A DNA stretch of 64,000 bases, taken from Burkholderia plantarii. Lineage in GTDB: Bacteria > Pseudomonadota > Gammaproteobacteria > Burkholderiales > Burkholderiaceae. The stretch is from positions 3,720,001-3,784,000 of the forward strand of contig NZ_CP007212.1 of NCBI RefSeq assembly GCF_001411805.1, written 5' to 3'. Made by a program: the position numbers and the translations under genes. Under the pieces are notes generated by a model. The model did not search any database, was not told the origin of the DNA, and worked only from the letters and a program-made list of their open reading frames with translations. This document shows, in pieces, positions 25,799 through 38,321 of this stretch; position 1 is the stretch's first letter; each line of letters opens with the position of its first letter.

Positions 25799-26025
25799 CG
25801 GGGGAAGATTGTCGATTTGAGCGGGCAACCACCCGGTACCGGGCGGCGGGAATCCTGGCCGGCTCGAGTCCCGTCGCTGGCTCGTGTCGCGCACGTCAGC
25901 AAGTGCGCGGCGTGCGCCCCGAACCACGTCCGACGCGGGCGGAATCGGGTCCTGGCAGCCCGAAACGACGGTCTCGAAAAGCCGTTATAGTAGCAGGTTT
26001 GGTTTCCTCCTCTTTCGCCAGGTTC
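25799..26025. promoter_or_regulatory. Divergent promoter region of the MFS gene and uvrA
   Basis: The spacer contains TATAGT at 25986-25991, a plausible -10 for uvrA about 35 nt before its ATG. A convincing -35 is not visible. I saw no palindrome of the CTGT-N8-ACAG (LexA) type. Confidence 0.35.
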
Positions 26026-28896
<2,871 letters not shown>

Positions 28897-29054
28897 GCGC
28901 CGCGCCGAGCGCCCTGCCGCCCGGCAACCTGCCCGGCCGGCTGCCTCACGTACCGCACCGCCCGCCGCCACGCCTGCTCCGGCATCGCGCGGCGCGGGCC
29001 GCCCGCGGCCGCCACTCAGTATCCGTACCGGCTTTTTCCGCCTTCAATCGTTGT

Positions 29055-29060
29055 TATACT
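29055..29060 (+). promoter_or_regulatory. Possible -10 element of the AI-2E family transporter gene
   Basis: TATACT lies about 70 nt before the ATG at 29129 in the uvrA-transporter spacer. The upstream T-rich stretch at 29032-29037 is only a weak -35. Confidence 0.35.
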
Positions 29061-29128
29061 CGCGCGATGCGGAAGGCGCGCGCCTGTCCACGTGCGTGCG
29101 AACCAGTCCGACGGAACCAGGAACAGTC

Positions 29129-30214
29129 ATGGAGAAGCAAACCGAGTCGACGCGAGACACCCCGCCTCGCGAGCCTCATCTGCGCAGTGTCAGGCTGACG
29201 AGCGATTTCAGCCTGCCGCGGCTGTCGGCGATCGAAATCGGCAGCTATCTCCTCGCGATCCTCGGCCTGTTCCTGATCCTCCACCTGAAACTGCTGTCCG
29301 GCCTGCTGGCCGGGCTGCTCGTCTACCAGCTCGTCCACACCATCTCGCCGGCGATCGAGCGCCACATGTCGAGCGGGCGCGCGCGCTGGCTGTCGGTGGT
29401 GCTGCTGTCGGTGGTGATCGTGGGCGGCCTGGCCGGGCTCACGGCCGCGGTCATCGATCACGTCGAGCACACGGTGCCGAACCTGCAGGGGCTGATGGGC
29501 CAGATGATGCAGCTGGTCGACCAGGCGCGCGGGCGCGTGCCGGGCTGGGTCGCCAACGTGCTGCCGGTAGACGCCACGCAGATGAAGGTGAAGGCCACCG
29601 GCCTGATGTCGAAGCACATGGACCAGCTCCAGGCCGGCGGCAAGAGCGCCGCGCGGATCTTCGGCCACGTGCTGTTCGGCATGATCATCGGCGCGATGAT
29701 CGCGATCGGCGTCGATCGCAGCAAGACGCGCCGCCCGCTGTCCACGGCGCTGCTCGCGCGCGTCTCGCTGTTCGCCGAGGCGTTCCGGCGGATCGTGTTC
29801 GCGCAGATCAAGATCTCGGCGATCAACGCGACGTTCACGGCGATCTACCTGCTTGCCGTGCTGCCGATCGTCCACGTGAAGATGCCGCTCGGCAAGACGC
29901 TGGTGCTCGTCACGTTCATCGTCGGGCTGATGCCGGTGATCGGCAACCTGATCTCGAACACGCTGATCGTGGCCATCTCGCTGTCGGTGGGCGTGGGCAC
30001 CGCGCTCGCCTCGCTCACGTTCCTGATCCTGATCCACAAGCTCGAGTACTTCCTGAACGCGCGCATCATCGGCGGCCAGATCGAGTCGCGCGCCTGGGAG
30101 CTGCTGCTCGCGATGCTCGTCATGGAAGCCGCGTTCGGCGTGCCGGGCGTGATCGCCGCGCCGATCTTCTACGCCTACCTGAAGCGCGAGCTCGCGACGC
30201 TGCGCCTCATTTGA
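29129..30214 (+). CDS. AI-2E family transporter (PerM/YdiK-like permease)
   Basis: The 361-residue inner-membrane protein has the PF01594-type layout. Two TM segments lie near residues 30-70 (LLAILGLFLILHLKLLSGLL), a soluble coiled segment spans about 110-200, and a C-terminal bundle carries the conserved VGLMPVIGNLISNTLIVAIS and LEYFLNARIIGGQI. Despite the family name, most members transport something other than AI-2, so the substrate is not assigned. ATG 29129 has AGGAA upstream. It is convergent with purU, the next gene. Confidence 0.88.
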   Translation: MEKQTESTRDTPPREPHLRSVRLTSDFSLPRLSAIEIGSYLLAILGLFLILHLKLLSGLLAGLLVYQLVHTISPAIERHMSSGRARWLSVVLLSVVIVGGLAGLTAAVIDHVEHTVPNLQGLMGQMMQLVDQARGRVPGWVANVLPVDATQMKVKATGLMSKHMDQLQAGGKSAARIFGHVLFGMIIGAMIAIGVDRSKTRRPLSTALLARVSLFAEAFRRIVFAQIKISAINATFTAIYLLAVLPIVHVKMPLGKTLVLVTFIVGLMPVIGNLISNTLIVAISLSVGVGTALASLTFLILIHKLEYFLNARIIGGQIESRAWELLLAMLVMEAAFGVPGVIAAPIFYAYLKRELATLRLI

Positions 30215-30259
30215 TCGGGCGGGCACGGCTCGTGCGGCCAGCGCCGGCCCGCTCCGTCC

Positions 30260-31141
30260 TCAACGGAATACCACCGTCTTCGAACCGTTCTGCAGGATGC
30301 GATGCTCGACGTGCCATTTCACGGCGCGCGCGAGCGTCACGCATTCGACGTCGCGGCCGATCGCGGTCAGCTGCTCCGGCGTCATGCTGTGGTCCACGCG
30401 CTCGACTTCCTGCTCGATGATCGGACCTTCGTCGAGGTCGGTCGTCACGTAGTGCGCGGTCGCGCCAATCAGCTTCACGCCGCGGTCGAACGCCTGGTAG
30501 TACGGCTTCGCGCCCTTGAAACTCGGCAGGAACGAATGGTGGATGTTGATCGCGCGGCCGGCCAGGCGCTGGCACATGTTCTGCGACAGGATCTGCATGT
30601 AGCGCGCGAGTACCACCAGGTCCGCCGAATGCTCGTCGATCACCTCCAGCACGCGCGCCTCCTGCGCGGCCTTCGCTTGCGCCGGCGCGCCCGCGACCAG
30701 CGGGAAATGGTGGAACGGCACGTCGTAGCTGGCGGCGAGCTGGTAGAAATCCTTGTGGTTCGAGACGATCGCCGCGATCTCGATCGGCAGCTGGCCGGTG
30801 CGGTAGCGGAACAGCAGGTCGTTCAGGCAGTGGCCGATCTTCGAGACGAGGATCACCACGCGCGGCTTGACCGACGCGTCGTGCAACTCCCAGCGCATCG
30901 CGAAGCGCTCGGCGAGCGGCGCGAACTCGCCGCGCAGCGTTTCGAGCGCGGCGCCGGCATCGGCCGCGCTCGCCTGGTCGAAATGGACGCGCATGAAGAA
31001 TTCATTGGTGCGGCTGTCGCCGAACTGCGCGGAATCGACGATGTTGGTATCGCGCTCGAACAGGAAACCCGACACGGCATGCACGATGCCGTGCTTGTCG
31101 GGGCATGACAATTTCAGGATAAAGCTATGGTCGGTCGACAT
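30260..31141 (-). CDS. purU: Formyltetrahydrofolate deformylase
   Basis: PurU hydrolyses 10-formyl-THF to formate and THF, balancing one-carbon pools. The 293-residue product has an N-terminal ACT domain (residues 5-85; CPDKHGIVHAVSGFLFE) and a formyltransferase-like domain with AAIVSNHKDF, the INIHHSFLPSFKGAKPY motif containing the catalytic His, and GATAHYVTTDLDEGPII with the catalytic Asp. Length and motifs match the family. It lies 40 nt from the upstream Nudix-related gene on the same strand. Confidence 0.96.
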   Translation of the reverse strand: MSTDHSFILKLSCPDKHGIVHAVSGFLFERDTNIVDSAQFGDSRTNEFFMRVHFDQASAADAGAALETLRGEFAPLAERFAMRWELHDASVKPRVVILVSKIGHCLNDLLFRYRTGQLPIEIAAIVSNHKDFYQLAASYDVPFHHFPLVAGAPAQAKAAQEARVLEVIDEHSADLVVLARYMQILSQNMCQRLAGRAINIHHSFLPSFKGAKPYYQAFDRGVKLIGATAHYVTTDLDEGPIIEQEVERVDHSMTPEQLTAIGRDVECVTLARAVKWHVEHRILQNGSKTVVFR

Positions 31142-31181
31142 GACCGCACCTCCATTCCAATCGGTTGAATTCCTGGCGCCC

Positions 31182-31880
31182 TCAGGCCGCCGGCGGCGGC
31201 GCGAACAGCGCGTCGATGCCCGGCGCGGCGTCGGGCGCGAGCACGCGATGGCGCAGCAGGCTGTCGAGCGTCGCCAGGCTCGCGTCCATCGTCATCGCGC
31301 CGGATTCGAGCCAGCGCAGCACCTCGTCGGCCCGCGCGAGCCGGTGTTCGGCCACTTCGCCGTCCTGGTTGCGCGGCACGAAATCGTGCGGCAGCGGCAG
31401 GTCGTAGACGAAGATCTGCTCGGCCTGGGTGCCTTCGGGCAGCGAGCACAGCACATGAACGGTGCGCCCCGCGATCGCGCGCGCGGCCAGTTCGGCCGGC
31501 GCGTATTCTACGATGCCGTTCAGGTGAACCGCGTAGGTCAGGGTGCCGAAGAAGCGCGAGGCGGCCCGCTCGATGTAGGCGGCGGGCGGCGCGTCGAACG
31601 CGTTGCGGATCGCGTAGATCTCGTTGCGCCAGCCGGAGATCAGCCCGTCGGCGGCCAGCGCGCCCGTCACGCTCGCGAGCGCCATGCTGCGCGTGTCGGG
31701 CGTGTCGAGCGCGGCGGCCAGCGTGACCTGCGCGGCGCCGATCTCGAACACGTCGGGCCAGCGCGCGAGCGCGTCGAGATCGCGGCGCCGGATCCAGCCG
31801 AACCGCTCGCCCGTGATCACGAACGGCAGGTGCGCGGCGGCGTCGAAGCGGCGCGCGGCCGCGATGGACGGAAAGCGCAT
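31182..31880 (-). CDS. Nudix-superfamily (DUF4743-type) protein lacking the Nudix box
   Basis: At 232 residues this protein has the N-terminal DUF4743 domain (FPSIAAARRFDAAAHLPFVI, GWRNEIYAIRN) and the C-terminal end (GTQAEQIFVYDLPLPHDFVP, MDASLATLDSLLRHRV) of Tnr3-like Nudix hydrolases, which are usually ~285 residues. Between HLNGIVEY and AELAARA the Nudix region is absent: no GX5EX7REVxEExG motif is found anywhere. The reading frame continues across the join, which suggests an in-frame deletion of ~50-55 codons. Without the metal-binding Glu residues it should be catalytically dead as a Nudix enzyme. The family comparison is from memory. Confidence 0.65.
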   Translation of the reverse strand: MRFPSIAAARRFDAAAHLPFVITGERFGWIRRRDLDALARWPDVFEIGAAQVTLAAALDTPDTRSMALASVTGALAADGLISGWRNEIYAIRNAFDAPPAAYIERAASRFFGTLTYAVHLNGIVEYAPAELAARAIAGRTVHVLCSLPEGTQAEQIFVYDLPLPHDFVPRNQDGEVAEHRLARADEVLRWLESGAMTMDASLATLDSLLRHRVLAPDAAPGIDALFAPPPAA

Positions 31881-31888
31881 CGCGCGTC

Positions 31889-32503
31889 TCAGTCTTTGAA
31901 CGCGATGCGCAGGCCGAGCCCGATGAAGGTCGCCCCTGCCAGCCGGTCGAGCCAGACGCCCGCGCGCGGCCGGCGCTTGAGCCAGGCGCCGAGCACGCCC
32001 GCGCCGAGGCCGAACGCCGAGAACACCACGGCCGACTGCAGCATGAACAGCACGCCGAGTTCGAGCATCTGCAGCGACACCGGCTGCGCGCCGTGCGTAT
32101 CGACGAATTGCGGCAGGAACACCACGAAGAACAGCGTGACCTTCGGGTTCAGCAGGTTGCCGATCACGCTCTGCCGGAAGATCGTCGCGAGCGGCTGCGG
32201 GCCGCGCGTGGCCGCGGCGGCGAGCCCCTGGCTGCGCAGCGCCTTGATGCCGATCCAGATCAGGTAGGCGGCGCCCGCCAGCTTCAGCACGTGGAACGCC
32301 AGCGGCGACGAGCGCAGCAGCGCGGCCACGCCGAACGCGGCCAGCGTGGTATGGAACATCACGCCGGCCGAGAAGCCGAGCGCGGCCACGAGGCCCGCGG
32401 CGCGGCCCTGCGAGATGCCGCGCGCGAGCACCTGGAGATTGTCGGGACCGGGCGCGACCGTGATCGCGATCGAGGCGGCGAGGAACAGCAGGAAGCTCGG
32501 CAT
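31889..32503 (-). CDS. LysE/RhtB family amino-acid exporter
   Basis: This 204-residue inner-membrane protein has six TM segments and the family signature near the N-terminus (ITVAPGPDNLQVLARGISQG), then GFSAGVMFHTTLAAFGVAALL and NLLNPKVTLFFVVFLPQFV. It exports amino acids such as homoserine/threonine-type substrates; specificity is not visible. The ATG at 32503 (MPSFLLFL) gives the normal length. It lies 8 nt upstream of the Nudix-related gene and 78 nt downstream of apt, on the same strand. Confidence 0.88.
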   Translation of the reverse strand: MPSFLLFLAASIAITVAPGPDNLQVLARGISQGRAAGLVAALGFSAGVMFHTTLAAFGVAALLRSSPLAFHVLKLAGAAYLIWIGIKALRSQGLAAAATRGPQPLATIFRQSVIGNLLNPKVTLFFVVFLPQFVDTHGAQPVSLQMLELGVLFMLQSAVVFSAFGLGAGVLGAWLKRRPRAGVWLDRLAGATFIGLGLRIAFKD

Positions 32504-32581
32504 GGCTGGGACGGCTCGCTGATGGAGAGTGGGAGGGAACGCGGCAGGCCGGGGGCGGCCCGGCATGACCGGCAACGCGAC

Positions 32582-33148
32582 TCAGTGACCCGCGAATTCG
32601 GTGACGGTGTAGAGCGGCAGGCCCGCGCCGCGCAGCAGCGCCGAGCCGCCGAGATCGGGCAGGTCGATGATCGCCGCGCCTTCCACGACGCTCGCGCCGA
32701 GCCGTTCGAGCAGATTCTTGCCGGCCATCATGGTGCCGCCGGTGGCGATCAGGTCGTCGACGATGATCACGCGGTCGCCGGGCTTGCAGGCGTCCTCGTG
32801 GATCTCCACCGTCGCGCTGCCGTATTCGAGCTCGTAGGATTCCGACTGCGTCCTGTACGGCAGCTTGCCGACCTTGCGGATCGGGATGAAGCCGACGTTC
32901 AGTTCATAGGCGACGATCGGCGCGATGATGAAGCCGCGCGCGTCGAGCCCGGCCACGTAGTCGAGCTTGGCGTCGACATAACGCTCGACCAGCAGGTCGA
33001 CCAGCACGCGCAGCGCCTTCGCGCTCTGCAGGATCGGCGTGATGTCGCGGAACTGCACGCCCGGCTGCGGCCAGTCCGGCACCGTGCGCACGTGGCGGCG
33101 GACGAACTCGGCGGGATCGGGCGACACGCCCGACGGCTGGTAGCTCAT
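32582..33148 (-). CDS. apt: Adenine phosphoribosyltransferase
   Basis: Apt converts adenine and PRPP to AMP in purine salvage. The 188-residue product shows [26 protein letters not shown] and the PRPP-binding loop [14 protein letters not shown] near residues 127-140. ATG 33148 has GGAGAAG upstream. An upstream extension in the same frame is rejected because it is low-complexity. Confidence 0.96.
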   Translation of the reverse strand: MSYQPSGVSPDPAEFVRRHVRTVPDWPQPGVQFRDITPILQSAKALRVLVDLLVERYVDAKLDYVAGLDARGFIIAPIVAYELNVGFIPIRKVGKLPYRTQSESYELEYGSATVEIHEDACKPGDRVIIVDDLIATGGTMMAGKNLLERLGASVVEGAAIIDLPDLGGSALLRGAGLPLYTVTEFAGH

Positions 33149-33330
33149 GAACTTCTCCAAAAAAACGGCGCGCATCGGCCGCGCGCCGTTCGTCGAGACC
33201 GACTCGGACCGATTCGGACCGATTCGACTCAAGAAAATGGCGGGGCCGGAACCACCGCCGGCGGCGGGCGGCACCGGACCGCCCGACATGATACGGCGCC
33301 CGGCCGGCCGCCGCGCCGCCGCGGACCGAC

Positions 33331-35337
33331 TCAGGCCGCGGCCGGCCCACCGTCGCGGCGATGGCGCGAGAGCCGCTCCTCGGCCAGCGAGAGCGCCTCC
33401 GGCAGCCCGCGCAGCACGACGATGTCGGCCGCGCGCAGCTTCGTGTCGGGGTCCGGCTCGACGCCGCGGATACCATGCCGCCGGATCGCCGTCACCTCGA
33501 TCCCGAGCGCGTAGAGCCCGACTTCCTCGAGGGAGCGGCCGACGGCGTCCGACCGCGCGTCGACCGGCACCGATTGTAGCCGCACCTGCTCGTGGTCGTC
33601 GTCGTCAGCGTCGTCGGCGCCGTGGAAATAGCCGCGCAGCAGGCTGTAGCGCGCGTCGCGCATTTCCTCCACGCGCCGCACCACGCGCCGCATCGGCACG
33701 CCCATCACCACCAGGGTGTGCGAGGCCAGCATCAGGCTGCCCTCGACGATCTCCGGAATCACCTCGGTCGCGCCGGCCGCGAGCAGGCGGTCGAGATCGG
33801 CGTCGTCCACGGTGCGCACGATCACCGGCAGCGTCGGTTCGAGTTCGTGGACGTTGTGCAGCACGCGCAGCGCCGACGGCGTGTTCGCGTAGGTGATCGC
33901 CACCGCCGTGGCGCGGTGGATACCGGCCGCGAGCAGCGATTCGCGGCGTGCCGCGTCGCCGAACACCACCGATTCGCCGGCCGTCGCCGCCGCGCTGACG
34001 CGGTCCGGGTCGAGGTCGAGCGCGACGTAGGAGAGCCCCTCCTGCTCGAGCATGCGCGCCAGGTTCTGCCCCGCCCGGCCGTAGCCGCAGATGATCACGT
34101 GACCCTGCTGCTTGAGGCTCTGGGTCGCGATGCGCGTCATCTGCAGCGACTGCTGCATCCATTCCGTCGACGACAGCCGCATCACGATCCGGTCGGCGTT
34201 CTGGATCAGGAACGGCGCGGCCAGCATCGACAGCAGCATCGAGGCGAGGATCGCCTGCAGCAGCGTCGGGTCCACCAGATGGCGGTCGAGGATCAGGTTC
34301 AGCATCACGAAGCCGAATTCGCCGGCCTGCGCGAGCCCCAGGCCGGTGCGCATCGACACCCCGGCGGTGGCGCCGAACAGCCGCGCGAGACCGGTGATGG
34401 TGGCCGCCTTCAGCAGCACCTGGCCGGCGAAGAAGCCGACCACGAGGAACGGGTGCTCCCAGATCACGCGCGGGTCCAGCAGCATCCCGGTGGTCACGAA
34501 GAACAGGCCCAGCAGCACGTCGCGGAACGGCTTGATGTCCTCCTCCACCTGGTGCCGGTACGGCGTCTCGGAGATCAGCATGCCGGCGATGAACGCGCCG
34601 AGCGCGAGCGACAGCCCGAACTTGTCGGTGATGAAGGCCGCGCCGAGCGTGACCAGCAGCAGGTTCAGCACGAACAGCTCCTGCGAGCGGCGCCGCGCCA
34701 CGACGTTGAACCAGCGCGTCATGAACTTCTGGCCGACGAACAGCAGCAGCGACAGCGCGATCACGATCTTCACGGCCGCGAAGCCGAGCGTGACGACCAG
34801 ATCCTTCGACGATTCGCCGCCGAACGCCGAGATCACGATCAAGAGCGGCACCACCGCCAGATCCTGGAACAGCAGCACGCCGAAGATGTTGCGGCCGTGC
34901 TCGGTCTCGATCTCGAGCCGCTCGGCCAGCATCTTCGAGACGATCGCCGTGGACGACATCGCCAGCGCGCCGCCCAGCGCGACGCTGCCCTGCCACGTGA
35001 TGTGTACCCAGTGCTCGAACGCGAAGCCGAGCAGCACCGCCACCGCGAGCGTGACCACCACCTGCGCGAGCCCGAGTCCGAACACCAGCCGCCGCATCGC
35101 CCGCAGCTTGGCCAGCGAGAATTCCAGGCCGATCGAGAACATCAGGAACACCACGCCGAACTCGGCGAGATGCTCGGCGCGTTCGAGATCGCCGGCGAAG
35201 CCGAGCGCGTGCGGGCCGACCACGATGCCCACGGTCAGATAACCGAGCATCGGCGGCAGGTTCAGCGAGCGGAACACGACGACGCCCACCACTGAAGCCA
35301 GCAGCAGCAGGAGCGTCATTTCGAGCGGGGAAATCAC
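33331..35337 (-). CDS. CPA2 monovalent cation:proton antiporter (KefB/KefC type) with RCK domain
   Basis: This 668-residue inner-membrane antiporter has about 12 TM segments (residues 1-390; [59 protein letters not shown]), a TrkA-N/RCK nucleotide-binding domain starting at [16 protein letters not shown], and a TrkA-C domain near the end ([14 protein letters not shown]). It exchanges K+ or Na+ for protons. I take GTG 35337 as the start because GAGGA lies upstream and [10 protein letters not shown] is the usual family N-terminus; ATG 35319 is the alternative. Divergent from kdsD. Confidence 0.92.
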   Translation of the reverse strand: MISPLEMTLLLLLASVVGVVVFRSLNLPPMLGYLTVGIVVGPHALGFAGDLERAEHLAEFGVVFLMFSIGLEFSLAKLRAMRRLVFGLGLAQVVVTLAVAVLLGFAFEHWVHITWQGSVALGGALAMSSTAIVSKMLAERLEIETEHGRNIFGVLLFQDLAVVPLLIVISAFGGESSKDLVVTLGFAAVKIVIALSLLLFVGQKFMTRWFNVVARRRSQELFVLNLLLVTLGAAFITDKFGLSLALGAFIAGMLISETPYRHQVEEDIKPFRDVLLGLFFVTTGMLLDPRVIWEHPFLVVGFFAGQVLLKAATITGLARLFGATAGVSMRTGLGLAQAGEFGFVMLNLILDRHLVDPTLLQAILASMLLSMLAAPFLIQNADRIVMRLSSTEWMQQSLQMTRIATQSLKQQGHVIICGYGRAGQNLARMLEQEGLSYVALDLDPDRVSAAATAGESVVFGDAARRESLLAAGIHRATAVAITYANTPSALRVLHNVHELEPTLPVIVRTVDDADLDRLLAAGATEVIPEIVEGSLMLASHTLVVMGVPMRRVVRRVEEMRDARYSLLRGYFHGADDADDDDHEQVRLQSVPVDARSDAVGRSLEEVGLYALGIEVTAIRRHGIRGVEPDPDTKLRAADIVVLRGLPEALSLAEERLSRHRRDGGPAAA

Positions 35338-35476
35338 GTGCGAAGAGTCCTCGTTCGTCAGGGCGTCGCGACTGGCGGACGCGGGTAGGGCCGCGCGCAG
35401 CGGCGGCTCGGTGGGCGAGGACAGGGCTCCGTCGGGAGCGCAGTCCCGGCGCCCGGCGCGGCGAACAAACGCCTTT

Positions 35477-35484
35477 GCTATACT
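35477..35484 (+). promoter_or_regulatory. Extended -10 promoter immediately before kdsD
   Basis: TGCTATACT (TGn plus TATACT at 35479-35484) ends only 6 nt before the kdsD ATG at 35491. Transcription would therefore begin at or next to the start codon, giving a leaderless mRNA. Confidence 0.55.
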
Positions 35485-35490
35485 CCGCGC

Positions 35491-36474
35491 ATGATAGCGA
35501 AAATCAATGATGACAGGGCGCTCGCGCTCGCCCGCGACGTGCTCGACATCGAGGCGGACGCCGTGCGCGCATTGCGCGAACAACTCGACGGCGACTTCGT
35601 CGGCGCGGTCGGCCTGCTGCTGAACTGCCGCGGGCGCGTGGTCGTCTCCGGGATCGGCAAGTCCGGCCACATCGCGCGCAAGATCGCCGCGACGCTCGCC
35701 AGCACCGGCACCCCCGCGTTCTTCGTGCATCCGGCCGAGGCCAGCCATGGCGACCTCGGCATGGTAACCGCCGATGATGTCTTTATCGCGATCTCGAACT
35801 CCGGCGAATCGTCCGAGCTGGTCGCGATCCTGCCGCTCATCAAGCGGCTCGGCGCCAAGCTGATCGCGATGACGGGCCGCCCGCAGTCGAGCCTCGCCCA
35901 ATTGTCTGACGTACACCTCAACGCCGCCGTCGAGAAGGAAGCCTGCTCGCTGAACCTCGCGCCGACCGCCAGCACCACCGCCGCGCTCGCGCTCGGCGAC
36001 GCGCTGGCCGTGGTGGTGCTCGACGCGCGCGGCTTCGGCCCCGACGATTTCGCGCGCTCCCACCCGGGCGGCGCGCTCGGCCGGCGCCTGCTCACCTACG
36101 TGCGCGACGTGATGCGCACCGGCGACGAGGTGCCCACCGTCACGCTCGCGGCCACGCTGTCCGACGCGCTGTTCCAGATCACCGCGAAGCGCATGGGCAT
36201 GACCGCCGTGGTCGATGAACACAACCACGTGGCCGGCATCTTCACCGACGGCGACCTGCGCCGCGTGCTCGAACGCGACGGCGATTTCCGCCGCCTGCCG
36301 ATCGGTGACGTGATGACGCGCCACCCGCGCACCATCGCGCCCGACCATCTCGCCGTCGAGGCGGTGGAACTGATGGAGCGCCACCGGATCAACCAGATGC
36401 TCGTGACCGATCCCGACGGTACGCTGATCGGCGCGCTCAACATGCACGACCTGTTCTCCCAGAAGGTGATCTGA
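35491..36474 (+). CDS. kdsD: Arabinose-5-phosphate isomerase (KpsF/GutQ family)
   Basis: KdsD interconverts ribulose-5-P and arabinose-5-P, the first step of Kdo synthesis for LPS. The 327-residue product has an SIS domain (GRVVVSGIGKSGHIARKIAATL near residues 50-70; AISNSGESSELVAILPLIKR) and two CBS domains at the C-terminus (VRDVMRTGDEVPTV..., IGDVMTRHPRTIAPD). The conserved SHPGGALGRRLL loop is intact. Its stop codon overlaps the kdsC start (TGATG), so the two are coupled. A strong extended -10 element sits so close to the ATG that the mRNA may be leaderless. Confidence 0.96.
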   Translation: MIAKINDDRALALARDVLDIEADAVRALREQLDGDFVGAVGLLLNCRGRVVVSGIGKSGHIARKIAATLASTGTPAFFVHPAEASHGDLGMVTADDVFIAISNSGESSELVAILPLIKRLGAKLIAMTGRPQSSLAQLSDVHLNAAVEKEACSLNLAPTASTTAALALGDALAVVVLDARGFGPDDFARSHPGGALGRRLLTYVRDVMRTGDEVPTVTLAATLSDALFQITAKRMGMTAVVDEHNHVAGIFTDGDLRRVLERDGDFRRLPIGDVMTRHPRTIAPDHLAVEAVELMERHRINQMLVTDPDGTLIGALNMHDLFSQKVI

Positions 36475-37013
36475 TGCCCGCTGCCCCCGCCACGGCCGCC
36501 GAGCGCGCGAGCCGCGTGAAGCTGATGATTTTCGACGTCGACGGCGTGCTGACCGACGGCGGCCTGCATTTCACGGCCGCCGGCGACACCATGAAGTCGT
36601 TCCATTCGCAGGACGGCCACGGCCTGAAGCTCTTGCGCGAGGCCGGCATCGACACGGCGATCATCACCGGGCGCCGCTCGGAGATCGTCGCCGTGCGTGC
36701 CAGGGAGCTGCGCATCAGCCATCTCTACCAGGGCGTCGAGCACAAGCTCGACGCGTTCGCCGAACTGCTGCAGGCCACCGGCGTCCAGCCCGAGCAATGC
36801 GGCTACATGGGCGACGACTGGCCAGACCTGGGCGTGATGACGCGCTGCGGCTTCGTGGCCGCGCCCGCCAACGCGCATCCCGACGTGATCGCGCGCGCCC
36901 ACTGGGTGGCCGAGGCGCGCGGCGGCCATGGCGCCGCGCGCGAGGTGGTCGACACGATCCTGCGCGCGCAGGGCCGCTACGATGCGCTGCTCGCCGCCGC
37001 GCTCGGAGTCTGA
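36474..37013 (+). CDS. kdsC: 3-deoxy-D-manno-octulosonate 8-phosphate phosphatase
   Basis: This 179-residue C0-type HAD phosphatase, tetrameric in known homologues, releases free Kdo. Motif I is FDVDGVLTDGGLHF, motif II TGRRSEIV, and motif III/IV is DDWPDLGVM. It overlaps the kdsD stop by one base and precedes lptC by 3 nt, placing Kdo synthesis and LPS transport in one operon. Confidence 0.96.
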   Translation: MPAAPATAAERASRVKLMIFDVDGVLTDGGLHFTAAGDTMKSFHSQDGHGLKLLREAGIDTAIITGRRSEIVAVRARELRISHLYQGVEHKLDAFAELLQATGVQPEQCGYMGDDWPDLGVMTRCGFVAAPANAHPDVIARAHWVAEARGGHGAAREVVDTILRAQGRYDALLAAALGV

Positions 37014-37016
37014 CGC

Positions 37017-37631
37017 ATGACGCCCCGGTTCCGCCTGACCTCGCTGCTGCCGGTGGTCGCGATGGCCGCGCTCGCCGGCGTGACCTACTGGCTGCTGCAG
37101 GCCACGCTGCCGCCGCCCGGCGAGGCCGTCGCCCACCCGAAAACCCATTCGCCCGACTATTTCGCCGAGAACTTCTCGGTCACCGAGCTCGACGAATCCG
37201 GCGCCACGCAGTACCGGCTCACCGCCAGCAAGCTGGTCCACTACGAGGACGACGAGACCAGCGTGCTCGAACTGCCCGCGCTGCGCGCGTTCCAGCCCGG
37301 CAGGCCGGTGGTCACGGCCACGGCGCTGCACGGCACCGTGAACGGCGACGTGTCGGTGGTCGACCTGTACGACAACGCGAAGATCCTGCGCGCGGCCGGC
37401 GCCGGCGACCCGCCGATGGAAGCGGATTCCCAACATTTCCGGGTGCTCGTGAACGACGATGTGATCGAGACCGAAAAGCCGGTTAAACTTCAGCGCGGTT
37501 TGTCGCTCGCCAACGCGACCAACGGCATGAAGTACAACAATGTCACTCGGGTCATCGACCTTTACGGCAACGTCCGCGGCACGATCGCCGCGTCCGACGT
37601 GTCCGGCGGCGCTTCCCGCCAATCCAAGTAA
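37017..37631 (+). CDS. lptC: LPS export ABC transporter periplasmic protein LptC
   Basis: This 204-residue bitopic protein has an N-terminal TM anchor (LTSLLPVVAMAALAGVTYWLL) and a periplasmic beta-jellyroll (DYFAENFSVTELDESGATQY and further repeats). It receives LPS from LptBFG and passes it to LptA. GGAG lies upstream of the ATG. Spacing is 3 nt from kdsC and ~18 nt to lptA, so it is a tight operon. Confidence 0.94.
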   Translation: MTPRFRLTSLLPVVAMAALAGVTYWLLQATLPPPGEAVAHPKTHSPDYFAENFSVTELDESGATQYRLTASKLVHYEDDETSVLELPALRAFQPGRPVVTATALHGTVNGDVSVVDLYDNAKILRAAGAGDPPMEADSQHFRVLVNDDVIETEKPVKLQRGLSLANATNGMKYNNVTRVIDLYGNVRGTIAASDVSGGASRQSK

Positions 37632-37649
37632 CCCAGCTTGCGTGACTGC

Positions 37650-38321
37650 ATGAACGAATCGTTCCCTTGTTTTTCCTACGGCAGCGCGCGCCGCGCTGTC
37701 CGCGCCGGGCTCGCCGCGGCACTCGTCGCGCTGACGCTGCCGGGCGTCGCGCCGGTTGCGCACGCGGAAAAGGCAGACCAGAACAAGCCGATCCAGGTCG
37801 AGGCGGACAACCTGACCTATGACGACCTGAAGCAGGTGACGGTCGCGACCGGCAACGTCGTGATCACCAAAGGCACGATCCTGATCAAGGGCGACCGCGT
37901 CGAAGTGCGCCAGGATCCGCAGGGCTACCAGTACGCGACCGCCACCATGGCGCCCGGCAACAAGAAGCACGCCTCGTTTCGCCAGAAGCGCGAAGGGCTG
38001 GACGAATACATCGACGGCGACGCCGAGCGCATCGACTACGACGGCAAGCAGGACCTGACCACGCTGACGCGCGACGCCACCGTGCGGCGCCTGCAGGGCC
38101 TGTCGACGGTCGCCGACACGGTGCATGGCAGCGTGATCACCTATGACGGCCAGCGCGACTTCTACACCGCGAAGGGCGGCAGCGACGTGGCCGCGCCGGG
38201 CAACCCGACCGGCCGCGTGCGCGCGATGCTCTCGCCGAAGACGGGCGGCCCGGCGCCGCTGAACGGCGCCAGCGCGACGCTCGCACCGTCGAACACCATG
38301 CAGGGGGGAAGCAACCCGTGA
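37650..38321 (+). CDS. lptA: LPS transport periplasmic protein LptA
   Basis: This 223-residue exported protein has a signal peptide ([19 protein letters not shown]) and the OstA/LptA jellyroll ([38 protein letters not shown]). It forms the periplasmic bridge for LPS. The ATG at 37650 gives a proper n-region; a TTG four codons earlier is unlikely. The Pro/Ala/Thr-rich C-terminal tail is a lineage extension. Its stop overlaps the GTG start of lptB (GTGA). Confidence 0.94.
   Translation: MNESFPCFSYGSARRAVRAGLAAALVALTLPGVAPVAHAEKADQNKPIQVEADNLTYDDLKQVTVATGNVVITKGTILIKGDRVEVRQDPQGYQYATATMAPGNKKHASFRQKREGLDEYIDGDAERIDYDGKQDLTTLTRDATVRRLQGLSTVADTVHGSVITYDGQRDFYTAKGGSDVAAPGNPTGRVRAMLSPKTGGPAPLNGASATLAPSNTMQGGSNP

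Noticed and set aside
25799..26025. LexA/SOS box for uvrA
   Set aside because: No CTGT-N8-ACAG or close variant is present in the spacer.
33149..33289. N-terminal extension of apt
   Set aside because: The added residues are low-complexity, while ATG 33148 has a proper SD and gives the family length.
35338..36447. N-terminal extension of the Kef antiporter antisense to kdsD
   Set aside because: The in-frame extension is the shadow of kdsD; the TM1 motif and SD fix the start near 35337.
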